Notes: generated by a model from the sequence alone, not told the origin. Positions 24,733 to 33,814 are shown, counted from the stretch's first letter. The stretch: DNA of 64,000 nt from Pseudomonas viridiflava (GCF_900583165.1 NZ_UTKY01000105.1:31345-95344); one strand, 5' to 3'. Numbers and translations: made by a program.

Positions 24733-26883
24733 TCAAAAGTTGACCGAAGCACTCAGCCGCGCCGTCAGCGGCGCGCCCTGGAACAGATAGTCATCGCCCA
24801 TGTATTCGCCCACGTCGCGCCAGTAGCGCTTGTCGAACAGGTTGTCGACGCTGAGGCGAAACACCGTTTCGTAGCCGTCCACCTTCGTGGTGTAGCGGCT
24901 GCCGACATTCACCACGGCGTAATCGCCCACCTCCACGGTGCCGGTGCGGTTGGCGTACTTCTTGGCGCTGTACTGCACGCCGCCCAGCACTGCCAGGCCG
25001 TTCACCCAAGGCAACGCATAGTCGGCATACACACTCGCCCGTAGCTTGGGCACGTTGAGCGCCTGGTGGCCTTCATATTCAGAAGTGCCGCTGCCGGTGA
25101 CCCGTGCACGAATGGCCGCGACGCTGGTAGCGATCTGCAGACGCTCGGTGGCCCAGCCATTGGCGGACAATTCCAAGCCAGTGTTTTTCTGTTCACCCTG
25201 TTGCACGTAGATATACGCGTCCGGGCCATTCGGTTTGGCGTACTGGTACGCCTGGCGGGTCTGGAACACCGCGGCGGCAAAGCTGATGCGGCGCCAGTCG
25301 TATTTCACCCCGGCTTCGATCTGGCGCGAGGTGGTGGGGGCCAGGGTTTCACCGTCATTGGACGTCGTCCAAGGTGCTTCACCGCCCAAGGACACACCTT
25401 TGCTGTAGCTGGTGTACAGCGACACGTTCTCGACCGGTTTGTAGATCAACGACGCCTGCGGCAGGAACTCGTAGCGCTGAGTATGGCGTTGCTGATCGCC
25501 ATTGCTGTCGAACGCCTTTTCGTCCAGACGCACTACGCGCCCGCCCAGGATGGTTTGCCATTGCTCGTTGAGGCGAATGCGGTCAGTGACAAACAGGCCG
25601 TATTGGCGGCTGTCGAGACGCCGGTGTTTGTCGTTCAACGGCACGTCGGTGGGCTCGAAGGTCGGGGTGACGACGTTGATGTTGGTGCTGCCGATGTATT
25701 CGTTGACCGATTTGCGCTTGTCGATCACCCGGCGAAAGGCGCTGGTGCCGAAGGTCAGCTCATGGCCCAAACCGCCGGTGTCGAACAAGCCGGTCATGGC
25801 TGCCTGCACTTCGTCGTCACGCCGCGTGTCGTCGGGGCTGCGGTAGTCGTAGACGTCGTAGTCGCCGGTGGGGCCGAAGGTGGCGGCTTCGCAACCGGTC
25901 ACATAGAAGCAGCCGTAGGCAAACGAGCTGTAATCGTCAATCACCACCTTGCTGCGGGCGGCGCTGATAGTGCCTTTCCACTGGTCGCTGAGGCGGTATT
26001 CGAAATTGCCGTTGAGGTTCAGCGAATCAATGCCGACCTGTTTGGAGCCGCTTTGATGGCCCAGCAGTTTTTTTGGTGAGGCATTCGAGGGCACCTCGGT
26101 GCCGCCCAGCAGTTGGTAACCGGGTACCGAGCGCTGTTGCTTGTTCTGGTATTCGGCATCCAGTTGCAGCAGGGCATCGGGGCTGATGTTCCAGTCGAAC
26201 GCCAGGGACACGAAATCGCGCTGGCCGTTGGCGTGTTCCACGTAGGCATTCAAATCTTCATGGGCGACGTTGGCGCGTAGGCCGAATTGCTGCTCGCCGC
26301 CAAACCAGCCGCCGACGTCGGTGGCGATGTAGCCGCTGCCGCGGTCATCGGTGGAAACGGTCACCGAGCGCACATCCTCCGGGCGCTTGGTCACGTAGTT
26401 GATCACGCCGCTGGGCTCGGAAATGCCGCTCTGCAACCCGGCCAGGCCCTTGAGCACTTCCACTTGCTGTTTGTTTTCCAGCGCCACATTTTGCTCGCCG
26501 GTGATGGTGCGTCCGTTGATCTTGTAGCTGCTCGCTGCGTTCAGCGAAAAACCGCGCACCACGAAGTTTTCGTAGTAACCGATGGGCGCGTAGCTGTCGC
26601 CTACCGAGGCATCGTTGCGCAGCACTTCACTGAGCAGGCGCGCTTGCTGGTCCTTGATCAAGGCGGCGTTGAGCACCGTGATCGAAGCCGGCGTGTCCAG
26701 CAGCGGCGCTTCGCCAAAGCCCGCTACCGACGCGGTGTCACTGCGATAGCCCGACGCTTCCTGGCCTTGAATCTTCACCTCCGGCAGTTCCAGCTCAGCC
26801 GCAAAGCTGCTGCCAATGCCACCGCTGAGCAGCAGGCCGAGGGCGAAACGTGACGTGGCAACGGGACGAAAACGCAAAACCAT
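24733..26883 (-). CDS. TonB-dependent siderophore-type receptor
   Basis: This 716-residue receptor has a signal peptide (to about residue 29, SSFAA), TonB-box-like LPEVKIQGQ, and a plug with DTPASITVLNAALIKDQQARLLSEVLRNDASVG and NFVVRGFSLNAASSYKINGR. The barrel follows and ends in ASVNF. The plug motif set, especially SGVINYVTKRP, is that of the ferric siderophore receptors (FhuA/FoxA/FpvA group). There is no STN domain, so no direct sigma/anti-sigma signalling. A Fur-like box lies about 70 bases upstream of the start (26954-26968), in agreement with iron control. It is divergent from the acetoin reductase gene. The ligand is unknown. Confidence 0.88.
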   Translation of the reverse strand: MVLRFRPVATSRFALGLLLSGGIGSSFAAELELPEVKIQGQEASGYRSDTASVAGFGEAPLLDTPASITVLNAALIKDQQARLLSEVLRNDASVGDSYAPIGYYENFVVRGFSLNAASSYKINGRTITGEQNVALENKQQVEVLKGLAGLQSGISEPSGVINYVTKRPEDVRSVTVSTDDRGSGYIATDVGGWFGGEQQFGLRANVAHEDLNAYVEHANGQRDFVSLAFDWNISPDALLQLDAEYQNKQQRSVPGYQLLGGTEVPSNASPKKLLGHQSGSKQVGIDSLNLNGNFEYRLSDQWKGTISAARSKVVIDDYSSFAYGCFYVTGCEAATFGPTGDYDVYDYRSPDDTRRDDEVQAAMTGLFDTGGLGHELTFGTSAFRRVIDKRKSVNEYIGSTNINVVTPTFEPTDVPLNDKHRRLDSRQYGLFVTDRIRLNEQWQTILGGRVVRLDEKAFDSNGDQQRHTQRYEFLPQASLIYKPVENVSLYTSYSKGVSLGGEAPWTTSNDGETLAPTTSRQIEAGVKYDWRRISFAAAVFQTRQAYQYAKPNGPDAYIYVQQGEQKNTGLELSANGWATERLQIATSVAAIRARVTGSGTSEYEGHQALNVPKLRASVYADYALPWVNGLAVLGGVQYSAKKYANRTGTVEVGDYAVVNVGSRYTTKVDGYETVFRLSVDNLFDKRYWRDVGEYMGDDYLFQGAPLTARLSASVNF

Positions 26884-26953
26884 GGGGGCAGGGCCTTAAA
26901 GCGCAGGACGGGGGGCGCATAAGCTAGGCATAAGCGCGCACTTTTACAAGTTT

Positions 26954-26968
26954 GCGAGAATGATTCGC
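26954..26968 (-). promoter_or_regulatory. Possible Fur box
   Basis: GCGAGAATGATTCGC lies 71 bases upstream of the TonB receptor ATG and contains the 9-base palindrome GAATGATTC, close to the GATAAT-based Fur repeat. The match is partial. Confidence 0.45.
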
Positions 26969-26971
26969 GGC

Positions 26972-26990
26972 CTGAGACGGTCCGTCTCAG
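26972..26990. promoter_or_regulatory. Candidate AcoR enhancer site upstream of the acetoin reductase
   Basis: The perfect 19-base palindrome CTGAGACGGTCCGTCTCAG shares TGAGACG/CGTCTCA arms with two sites upstream of acoA. It lies 88 bases before the reductase start. I could not find a -24/-12 promoter with correct GG-N10-GC spacing between it and the gene. Confidence 0.65.
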
Positions 26991-27077
26991 CCGGCACGCC
27001 GAATCATCCACGGCTCGACAGCGTCGCCGCTGACCTGAGATAGACAAGGCTTCCCTCATCGATTGCAGGAGAGTGTC

Positions 27078-27857
27078 ATGGGTATTGTTGGAAAAGTTGC
27101 GCTGGTGACCGGCGCCGGGCAAGGCATTGGCCGCGCCATCGCGCTGCGCCTGGCACAGGACGGTGCCGACATCGCCCTGGTGGACATCAATGGCGCCAAG
27201 CTCGAAGCCGTGGCCGCCGAAGTCGTGGCCCTGGGCCGCAAAGCCTCGGTGTTCATCGCCGATGTGTCCAAGCAACAACAAGTGCTGGCAGCGGTCGACC
27301 ATGCGCACCAGACCCTCGGCGGCTTCGACATCATCGTCAACAACGCCGGCGTGGCGCAGATCGATTCATTATTGGACGTGAGCCCGGAACAAGTCGAGCG
27401 CACCCTGGGCATCAACGTGCAGGGCGTGCTGTGGGGCATCCAAGCCGCCGGCAAGAAATTCAAGGCGCTCCAACAGAAGGGCAAGATCATCAATGCCTGC
27501 TCCATCGCCGGCCATGAAGGCTTTGCGCTGCTGGGGGTGTATTCGGCCACCAAGTTTGCCGTGCGTGCGCTGACCCAGGCGGCGGCCAAGGAACTGGCGA
27601 GCGCAGGGATTACCGTGAATGCCTATTGCCCGGGTGTGGTCGGCACTGATATGTGGGTGGAGATCGACAAACGCATGGCCGAGATTACCGGTGCCGAAGT
27701 GGGCGCGACGTACAAGAAGTATGTGGATGGCATTGCCTTGGGCCGAGCAGAGACTCCGGAGGATGTGGCGGGGCTGGTCTCATTCCTCGCAGGGCCGGAT
27801 GCGGACTACATGACCGGGCAAGCGCCGCTGATCGACGGCGGCCTGGTCTACCGCTGA
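27078..27857 (+). CDS. budC: Acetoin/2,3-butanediol dehydrogenase, SDR family
   Basis: This 259-residue short-chain dehydrogenase has the NAD(H) motif TGAGQGIGRAI, IIVNNAGVAQI, catalytic S142, Y155 and K159 (VYSATKFAVR) and the BudC-like CPGVVGTDMWVEIDKRMAEI. The family interconverts diacetyl, acetoin and meso-2,3-butanediol. Its position next to acoR and an AcoR-type palindrome upstream support use of butanediol or acetoin. An AGGAGA ribosome site fixes the ATG at 27078; the frame start 5 codons earlier has none. In P. putida a butanediol dehydrogenase follows acoC; here it is on the far side of acoR. Confidence 0.88.
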   Translation: MGIVGKVALVTGAGQGIGRAIALRLAQDGADIALVDINGAKLEAVAAEVVALGRKASVFIADVSKQQQVLAAVDHAHQTLGGFDIIVNNAGVAQIDSLLDVSPEQVERTLGINVQGVLWGIQAAGKKFKALQQKGKIINACSIAGHEGFALLGVYSATKFAVRALTQAAAKELASAGITVNAYCPGVVGTDMWVEIDKRMAEITGAEVGATYKKYVDGIALGRAETPEDVAGLVSFLAGPDADYMTGQAPLIDGGLVYR

Positions 27858-27881
27858 GATCCCAACGGTGAAATGCAATCC

Positions 27882-27913
27882 AATGTGGGAGGGGGCTTAC
27901 CCCCTCCCACATT
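27882..27913. repeat. Short REP-like hairpin
   Basis: A collapsed version of the family: AATGTGGGAGGGGG, a CTTA loop and its complement, perfectly paired over 14 bases. It sits between the convergent budC and acoR genes and is the only terminator candidate there. The right flank ATTTTGATCC is shared with the copy at 33826. Confidence 0.9.
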
Positions 27914-27927
27914 TTGATCCCACGGTG

Positions 27928-29790
27928 TCAGGTGGTTTTGTTGGGCATGTCGATACCCAGTTGGTTGACCCGGCGGTACAGGGTTGCCCTGGAGATTCCC
28001 AGCGCCTGCGCCGTCGGCAACGGCTTCCAGCGATGGCGAATCAACGCATCAAGCACGATCTGGCGTTCCGGGCTCACGCTCTCTTCAGCTAAAACCTGCA
28101 CATGCTCCCCACGCAATTCCACTGGCAAATCCACCACCTGCAACGTATCGCCTTCACACACCGCGCACGCATACGCCAACACATGCCGCAATTGCCGCAC
28201 ATTCCCCGGCCATGCATACCCCAACAGCAGCTCCAGCGCGGCCTGGCCAATACCCACCGAGCACCCGCTGCTGCGGGCTTCCTGTTCCAGAAGCCGGTTG
28301 ATCAATGCCAACTTGTCGGTGCGTTCGCGCAGCGGTGGCAAGCAAAAGCGCGCGCAGCCCAAGCGAAAATACAGGTCTTCGCGAAAGCTGCCCGCGCTCA
28401 CCAATTGGGATAAATCCCGATGGCTGGCACAGATCACCTGAATATCCACGGCTTGGGTTTTTGCCGCGCCCAGCGGCGCCACTTCACCCTCGGCCATCAC
28501 CCGCAGCAAACGCGTCTGCAAGGCCACTGGCATGTCGCCAATTTCATCGAGGAACAAGGTGCCGCCATCGGCCTGCAACAGCAGGCCCTGCATGCCTTTG
28601 CTGGACGCGCCGGTAAAGGCCCCGGCCACGTAGCCGAACAGCTCGCTTTCGATCAGGTTCTCCGGGATGGCCGCACAGTTCACCGCCACGAACGGCCCCT
28701 GACGACGGGCGCTGCGTTCATGCAACTGGCGGGCGAAGACTTCTTTGCCGGCACCGGTTTCGCCTTGCACCAGCACCGGCAGGTTGCGGTCCTTGACCTT
28801 TACGGCCAGGCGCAGGTGTTCTTCCACGCGGGCATCCACCAGAGGGTTCATTGCGGCCCTCATCGGTTTGCGTCGAGGTGCATTGACTCGTACGTGCAGG
28901 GCGCCTGGTTCGCCGAGCCACGGCAATTGCTGGGCAGATTGATCGGTGACGGCGCGCAATGCATCCAGGTCAAACACGTCGCCGATATGCTCGGGCACCT
29001 GGCCGAAGCGCCGGCGCAGGGCCTGGCGCGCCTTGCTGTTCAAGGCTTGCAGACGGCCGTCCTGATCCCAGGCCAGCAGCAGGTCGGGGTGGCTGTCGAC
29101 ATAACCGGGTGTGCTGTGGGCCTGCAGCACCCAGTGCTGGCGGGCACTGTGCATGAAGAACGCGTTCTCGATGGCCTCAGCGCTTTGCGCCACCATCTGC
29201 CGCACCAGGTGTTGGCTGCGTCGGTCATCCGGGGACTTGAGTGCCGAAGCGTCCATCACCCCCAACAGGTTGCCCTGGGGGTCGAAAATCGGTGCGGCGG
29301 AGCACGTCAGGCCGATAAACGCCGCACGAAAGTGATCGCGCTTGTGCACGGTCACGGCGGCTTTGCTGGTGAGTACTGTGGCCACGCCGCAGGTGCCTTC
29401 TTCAGCTTCCGACCAGCACGTGCCCAGGTACAGGCCGGCCTTGCGGCAGTCGTTGCGAATCGCCGGGTCGACGCGGTGATCGATGGTCTGGCCTTGCGCG
29501 TCGGTGAGCATCACGCAGTAGTCAGCGTGGCGCACGCGGTGATGCAGTTGGCCGACGGCCTCGCCGGCAATACGCATGAACAGTTCGGCGCGTTCGCGGC
29601 ATTCCTTGAGCAAGGGTTCGCTGAGGATACGCGGGCCCTGCAGGGAGCCGGGGTCCAGGTGGTGTTGCTCCATGGAGCGTCGCCACGAATCGAAAATCAA
29701 CGAAGGCACCGGTGCCTGAGGCAGGCGATCGGCATTGCGGACCACGCGACTGACGCGGTCGACGTGCTCTCGGGAGTTCGCGGCGAGCAT
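27928..29790 (-). CDS. acoR: Sigma-54-dependent activator of acetoin catabolism
   Basis: The 620-residue protein has three parts. A GAF-type sensor domain spans about residues 50-220 (QTIDHRVDPAIRNDCRKAGL, ACSEAEEGTCGVATVL-like). A AAA+ sigma-54 interaction domain spans about 320-540, with Walker A GETGAGKEVFARQL, the GAFTGA loop that touches sigma-54, and GTLFLDEIGDMP as Walker B. A Fis-type helix-turn-helix lies at the C-terminus (LPTAQALGISRATLYRRVNQLGI). This is the layout of AcoR. It is divergent from acoABC, and two palindromes in the gap fit enhancer sites. Acetoin or its product is the expected effector. Confidence 0.92.
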   Translation of the reverse strand: MLAANSREHVDRVSRVVRNADRLPQAPVPSLIFDSWRRSMEQHHLDPGSLQGPRILSEPLLKECRERAELFMRIAGEAVGQLHHRVRHADYCVMLTDAQGQTIDHRVDPAIRNDCRKAGLYLGTCWSEAEEGTCGVATVLTSKAAVTVHKRDHFRAAFIGLTCSAAPIFDPQGNLLGVMDASALKSPDDRRSQHLVRQMVAQSAEAIENAFFMHSARQHWVLQAHSTPGYVDSHPDLLLAWDQDGRLQALNSKARQALRRRFGQVPEHIGDVFDLDALRAVTDQSAQQLPWLGEPGALHVRVNAPRRKPMRAAMNPLVDARVEEHLRLAVKVKDRNLPVLVQGETGAGKEVFARQLHERSARRQGPFVAVNCAAIPENLIESELFGYVAGAFTGASSKGMQGLLLQADGGTLFLDEIGDMPVALQTRLLRVMAEGEVAPLGAAKTQAVDIQVICASHRDLSQLVSAGSFREDLYFRLGCARFCLPPLRERTDKLALINRLLEQEARSSGCSVGIGQAALELLLGYAWPGNVRQLRHVLAYACAVCEGDTLQVVDLPVELRGEHVQVLAEESVSPERQIVLDALIRHRWKPLPTAQALGISRATLYRRVNQLGIDMPNKTT

Positions 29791-29881
29791 AGGGCCTCCG
29801 GTTCTCGATCTTTGTTGTTATGCCCGCCATTAAGCGCGCATGCGACGGGTGGGACAAGCGCAGCCTGACCAACTGCCCGTC

Positions 29882-29941
29882 TGAGACGCAGCGTCTCATT
29901 CGGGCTGAGACGCCACCCGCAGGTTGCAATGCAGCGTCTCA
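29882..29941. promoter_or_regulatory. Candidate AcoR enhancer sites upstream of acoA
   Basis: Two inverted repeats are present. TGAGACGCAGCGTCTCA is a perfect 17-base palindrome (29882-29898), and TGAGACGC (29906-29913) pairs with GCGTCTCA (29934-29941) across a 20-base spacer. They lie about 95-155 bases before the expected transcription start, the normal distance for a sigma-54 activator. Confidence 0.75.
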
Positions 29942-30008
29942 TTCTGCGGTGCCAGTGCCACCGTCACAACCGCTCTGGATCAAGGTTTTGCCAGGTTTTT
30001 TCCGGCCT

Positions 30009-30024
30009 TGGCACAGGCTGTGCT
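30009..30024 (+). promoter_or_regulatory. Sigma-54 (-24/-12) promoter of acoABC
   Basis: TGGCACAGGCTGTGCT has GG at 30010-30011 and GC at 30022-30023 with the exact 10-base spacing of the TGGCAC-N5-TTGC consensus. Transcription should start near 30035, about 50 bases before the acoA ATG. Confidence 0.85.
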
Positions 30025-30087
30025 GAAGGTCTTGTAGCTGAACACCATCAGCCTTTTGTGTGTCGAGACAACCTGGAGAACAACAAG

Positions 30088-31068
30088 ATGTCCACTCACC
30101 TCTCTACCGATCAACTGCTGCATGCCTACACCGTGATGCGCACCATCCGTGATTTTGAAGAACGCCTGCATGTGGAATTCGCCACCGGCGAGATCCCAGG
30201 TTTCGTGCATCTCTATGCGGGCCAAGAGGCCAGTGCCGCCGGGGTCATGGCCCACCTCAATGATGAAGATTGCATCGCCTCCAACCACCGTGGCCACGGC
30301 CATTGCATCGCCAAGGGCGTGGATGTGTTCGGCATGATGGCCGAGATCTACGGCAAGAAAACCGGTGTGTGCGGCGGCAAGGGCGGCTCCATGCACATTG
30401 CCGATCAGGAGAAGGGCATGCTCGGCGCCAACGGTATCGTCGGTGCCGGCGCGCCCCTGGCTGCGGGCGCGGCGTTGGCGTCCAAACTCAAGGGTAGCCA
30501 GGGCGTGGCCGTGGCGTTTTTTGGCGACGGCGGCTCCAACGAGGGCGCGGTGTTCGAAGCGATGAACCTGGCCGCGATCATGAAACTACCGTGCCTGTTC
30601 GTCGCCGAAAACAACGGCTATGCCGAGGCCACCGGGTCTGGATGGTCGGTGGCGTGCAAGGACATCGCCGACCGCGCCGTGGGTTTTGGCATGCCGGGGG
30701 TAATTGTCGACGGCAATGACTTTTTCGCGGTGCACGAAGCGCTCGGCGTCGCGGTGGAGCGTGCGCGCAATGGTGCCGGCCCGACCCTGGTCGAGGTGAA
30801 GCTGAGCCGGTTCTACGGCCACTTTGAAGGCGACGCACAAACCTATCGCGGCCCGGATGAAGTGAAAAACCTGCGGGAAAACGCCGATTGCCTGGCGTTG
30901 TTCCGCCAGCGCTGCACCGCTGAAGGCTGGCTGGATGCGGCGCAATTCACGCGCATCGACGGCGAAGTCGCGCAGCTTATCGACGACGCCGTGCGCCGCG
31001 CCAAGGCCGATCCAAAGCCTCAGGCCGCCGACCTGCTCAGCGATGTCTACGTTGCCTACCACGCCTAA
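30088..31068 (+). CDS. acoA: Acetoin dehydrogenase E1 component, alpha subunit
   Basis: This 326-residue thiamine-diphosphate enzyme subunit has IPGFVHLYAGQEASAAGV, SNHRGHGHCIAKG and the TPP motif GDGGSNEGAVFEAMNLAAIMKLP followed by AENNGYA. It is of the AcoA/PDH-alpha type. With AcoB it cleaves acetoin and passes the acetyl unit to the lipoyl group of AcoC. The ATG at 30088 has a GGAGA site; the frame is open 53 codons upstream through the promoter, which is not coding. It is the first gene of the operon, with no acoX before it. Confidence 0.93.
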   Translation: MSTHLSTDQLLHAYTVMRTIRDFEERLHVEFATGEIPGFVHLYAGQEASAAGVMAHLNDEDCIASNHRGHGHCIAKGVDVFGMMAEIYGKKTGVCGGKGGSMHIADQEKGMLGANGIVGAGAPLAAGAALASKLKGSQGVAVAFFGDGGSNEGAVFEAMNLAAIMKLPCLFVAENNGYAEATGSGWSVACKDIADRAVGFGMPGVIVDGNDFFAVHEALGVAVERARNGAGPTLVEVKLSRFYGHFEGDAQTYRGPDEVKNLRENADCLALFRQRCTAEGWLDAAQFTRIDGEVAQLIDDAVRRAKADPKPQAADLLSDVYVAYHA

Positions 31069-31091
31069 GAACAAGACCTGGAGAAAATCTT

Positions 31092-32111
31092 ATGGCTCGC
31101 AAAATCAGTTATCAGCAAGCGATCAACGAAGCCCTGGCCCAGGAAATGCGCCGTGACCCAAGCGTGTTCATCATCGGCCAGGACGTTTCCGGCGGCACCG
31201 GCTCCCCTGGCGAACAGGATGCCTGGGGGGGTGTGCTCGGGGTGACCAAGGGCCTTTACCCAGAATTTCCCGGCCGTGTGCTGGACGCGCCTTTGTCTGA
31301 GGTCGGTTACGTGGGCATGGCGGTCGGCGCCGCTACGCGCGGCATGCGCCCGGTGTGCGAATTGATGTTCGTCGACTTCATTGGCTGCTGCCTCGACCAG
31401 TTACTCAACCAGGCCGCCAAGTTTCGCTATATGTTCGGCGGCAAGACCACCACGCCGCTGGTGGTTCGCGCCATGTACGGCGCCGGCCTGCGCGCAGCGG
31501 CCCAGCATTCGCAGATGCTCACCTCGATGTGGACCCACATCCCCGGTCTCAAGGTGGTGTGCCCGGCCACGCCCTATGACGCCAAGGGCATGTTGATCCA
31601 AGCGATCCGCGACAACGATCCGGTGATCTTCCTCGAACACAAAATGCTCTACAGCCTGCAAGGCGAAGTGCCTGAAGAGCTGTACACGGTGCCTTTTGGC
31701 GAAGCCAACTTTGTGCGTGAAGGCAAGGACGTCACCTTGGTGACCTACGGGCGCATGGTGCATATCGCACTGGAAGCTGCGGCTAACCTGGCGCGACAAG
31801 GCATCGACTGCGAAGTGCTGGACCTGCGCACCACCAGCCCGCTGGACGCCGACAGCATCCTTGAAAGTGTGGAAAAAACCGGGCGGCTGGTGGTGATCGA
31901 CGAGTCCAACCCGCGCTGTTCCATCGCCACCGATATCAGTGCGTTGGTGGCCCAGCAAGGATTTGCTGACCTGCGTGCGCCCATCGAGATGGTCACCGCG
32001 CCGCACACACCGGTGCCTTTCTCTGACGCACTGGAAGACCTGTACATCCCCAACGCCGCGAAGATCGAAGCCGCTGTGCTGAAAATCGCCGACCAGAGGA
32101 ACGTCGCATGA
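31092..32111 (+). CDS. acoB: Acetoin dehydrogenase E1 component, beta subunit
   Basis: This 339-residue transketolase-like beta subunit has ISYQQAINEALAQEMRRDPSV, FIIGQDVSGGTGSPGEQDAWGG, PLSEVGYVGMAVGAATRGMRPVCE and the C-terminal GRLVVIDESNPRCSIATDISA. It forms the alpha2-beta2 E1 with AcoA. A GGAG site stands 7 bases before the ATG. Its last four bases overlap the acoC start (ATGA at 32108), so the two are coupled. Confidence 0.93.
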   Translation: MARKISYQQAINEALAQEMRRDPSVFIIGQDVSGGTGSPGEQDAWGGVLGVTKGLYPEFPGRVLDAPLSEVGYVGMAVGAATRGMRPVCELMFVDFIGCCLDQLLNQAAKFRYMFGGKTTTPLVVRAMYGAGLRAAAQHSQMLTSMWTHIPGLKVVCPATPYDAKGMLIQAIRDNDPVIFLEHKMLYSLQGEVPEELYTVPFGEANFVREGKDVTLVTYGRMVHIALEAAANLARQGIDCEVLDLRTTSPLDADSILESVEKTGRLVVIDESNPRCSIATDISALVAQQGFADLRAPIEMVTAPHTPVPFSDALEDLYIPNAAKIEAAVLKIADQRNVA

Positions 32112-33217
32112 TTCATACCCTGACCATGCCCAAATGGGGGCTGTCGATGACCGAAGGCCGCATCGATGTCTGGCTCAAGCAACCCGGCGACCGGGTGGAG
32201 AAGGGCGAAGAAGTGCTGGATGTGGAGACCGACAAGATCTCCAGCAGCGTGGAGGCGCCGTTCAGCGGCGTGCTGCGTCGAGTCGTGGCGCTCAGCGACG
32301 AGACACTACCGGTGGGCGCGTTGCTGGGGGTTGTCGTTGACGGGGATGCGTCTGAGGAGGACATCGACGCAGTGATCGAACGTTTCAACGCCGGGTTTGT
32401 TTCCCAGGCAGCCGAGGCCCAAGCGTCGGGGCCGAGCGCGCACAAGGTCGAGATTGGTGGGCGCCTGCTGCGTTATCTGGACCTGGGCGAGGGCGGCACG
32501 CCGTTGGTGCTGGTGCATGGCTTTGGCGGCGACTTGAACAACTGGCTGTTCAACCAACCGGCGCTGGCGGCCGAGCGTCGGGTGATTGCTCTCGATTTGC
32601 CGGGGCACGGCGAGTCGGGCAAGCCGCTGCAAAGCGGCGACGCTGAAGAGTTAAGCCAGGCCGTATTGGGACTGCTCGATCATCTCAAGCTCGATCGCGT
32701 GCACCTCGCCGGCCATTCCATGGGTGGGCTGGTTTCGCTGACGGTGGCCGACCAGGCTCCCACGCGTGTTGCCTCTCTGACCCTGATCGCCAGCGCCGGT
32801 TTGGGGGCCGATATCAACGGCGATTACCTGCAAGGCTTTACCGAGGCCAATAATCGCAATGCCCTAAAACCGCAGCTGACCCAGTTGTTCAGCGACCCGG
32901 CGCTGGTAACGCGGCAGATGCTGGAGGATATGCTCAAGTTCAAGCGTTTGGAGGGGGTGGCTGAAGCGTTGAAGCAGCTCAACCAGAAACTGTTCGACGG
33001 TGGCCGGCAGAGGCTTGATTTGCGCCATGTGGTGGGTCGCCAACCGAGCTTGGTGATCTGGGGCAGTGACGACGCAATCATCCCGGTCAGGCATGCACAG
33101 GGGTTGGAGGCTCAGGTGGAGGTGCTGCCGGGGCAGGGGCATATGGTGCAGCTGGAGGCAGCCGAGCAGGTGAACCAGCTCATGGCAACTTTCCTCAAGA
33201 CCCAAGCCTTGACTTGA
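32108..33217 (+). CDS. acoC: Acetoin dehydrogenase E2 (lipoyl acetyltransferase, hydrolase fold)
   Basis: The 369-residue protein has an N-terminal lipoyl domain (residues 1-78, lipoylated K43 in VETDKISSSVEAP) joined to an alpha/beta-hydrolase domain. The nucleophile is S204 in LAGHSMGGLVSL, LVLVHGFGGD is the oxyanion loop and the histidine is in GQGHMVQLEA. This fusion, without the usual CoA acyltransferase domain, is the hallmark of AcoC in Pseudomonas. No E3 gene (dihydrolipoamide dehydrogenase, acoL) is in the operon, so a housekeeping E3 must serve. Confidence 0.92.
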   Translation: MIHTLTMPKWGLSMTEGRIDVWLKQPGDRVEKGEEVLDVETDKISSSVEAPFSGVLRRVVALSDETLPVGALLGVVVDGDASEEDIDAVIERFNAGFVSQAAEAQASGPSAHKVEIGGRLLRYLDLGEGGTPLVLVHGFGGDLNNWLFNQPALAAERRVIALDLPGHGESGKPLQSGDAEELSQAVLGLLDHLKLDRVHLAGHSMGGLVSLTVADQAPTRVASLTLIASAGLGADINGDYLQGFTEANNRNALKPQLTQLFSDPALVTRQMLEDMLKFKRLEGVAEALKQLNQKLFDGGRQRLDLRHVVGRQPSLVIWGSDDAIIPVRHAQGLEAQVEVLPGQGHMVQLEAAEQVNQLMATFLKTQALT

Positions 33218-33228
33218 AATGCAATCCA

Positions 33229-33318
33229 ATGTGGGAGGGGCTTGCCCCCGATTGCAGTGTGTCAGCCAATACTTAAGTGACTGATGCACCGCTATCGGGA
33301 GCAAGCCCCCTCCCACAT
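33229..33318. repeat. REP-like palindromic element
   Basis: A variant copy with one base fewer in the left arm (GTGGGAGGGGCTTGC) and AGCAAG instead of GGCAAG on the right. It ends the aco operon. The left flank GAAATGCAATCCAATG is identical to that of the short copy at 27882. Confidence 0.88.
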
Positions 33319-33403
33319 GGGTACCGATTGCGGGAAATGATGCATTGATGCGCCATGCATGGCAGGCTGGGCGACGTTTGTTTACGACATCTGGAGATTT
33401 AAC

Positions 33404-33814
33404 GTGCCTACAGCATCCGCAGTAATCGAAATCCCGGTATCCGCTGACAAGGTCTGGGAATTGGTCGGCGGCTTTAACGACTTGCCCAAATGGCTGCCGT
33501 TGATCGTCAAGAGCGAGGCCAGCGATGGCGGCCGCGTGCGTCACCTGCAAACCGCTGACGGTGGCGTGGTGGTTGAGCGGTTGCAGACGTTTGATAACGT
33601 TGGGCGTACTTACAGCTACACCATCGAAGAGTCGCCGTTTCCGGTGAGTGCGTATCTGGCGACGTTGCAGGTAGAAGCGTTGACCGACTCGTCGGCCAAA
33701 GTCACTTGGTCTGGGGTGTTCACGCCGGCGGCGGGGGTGACGGATGAGGCGGTGGAAGAGTTGTTTTCGGGTGTTTACAGCGGTGGCGTTGCAGCGCTGC
33801 GGGCCAATTTCTAA
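33404..33814 (+). CDS. SRPBCC-fold (PYR/PYL/MxaD-like) protein
   Basis: This 136-residue lipid-transfer-type START fold protein begins with ASAVIEIPVSADKVWELVGGF and NDLPKWLPLIVKSEASDGG, and carries RTYSYTIEESPFPVSAY and KVTWSGVFTPA. The start is a GTG at 33404 with a GGAGA ribosome site 7 bases upstream; an ATG-like frame start 15 codons earlier has none. Members of the polyketide-cyclase/MxaD group bind hydrophobic ligands, but no function is known for this one. It stands alone between the aco operon and the sensor kinase. Confidence 0.85.
   Translation: MPTASAVIEIPVSADKVWELVGGFNDLPKWLPLIVKSEASDGGRVRHLQTADGGVVVERLQTFDNVGRTYSYTIEESPFPVSAYLATLQVEALTDSSAKVTWSGVFTPAAGVTDEAVEELFSGVYSGGVAALRANF

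Noticed and set aside
28420..29868. 482-codon plus-strand frame
   Set aside because: It lies antisense to acoR, whose domains are clear.
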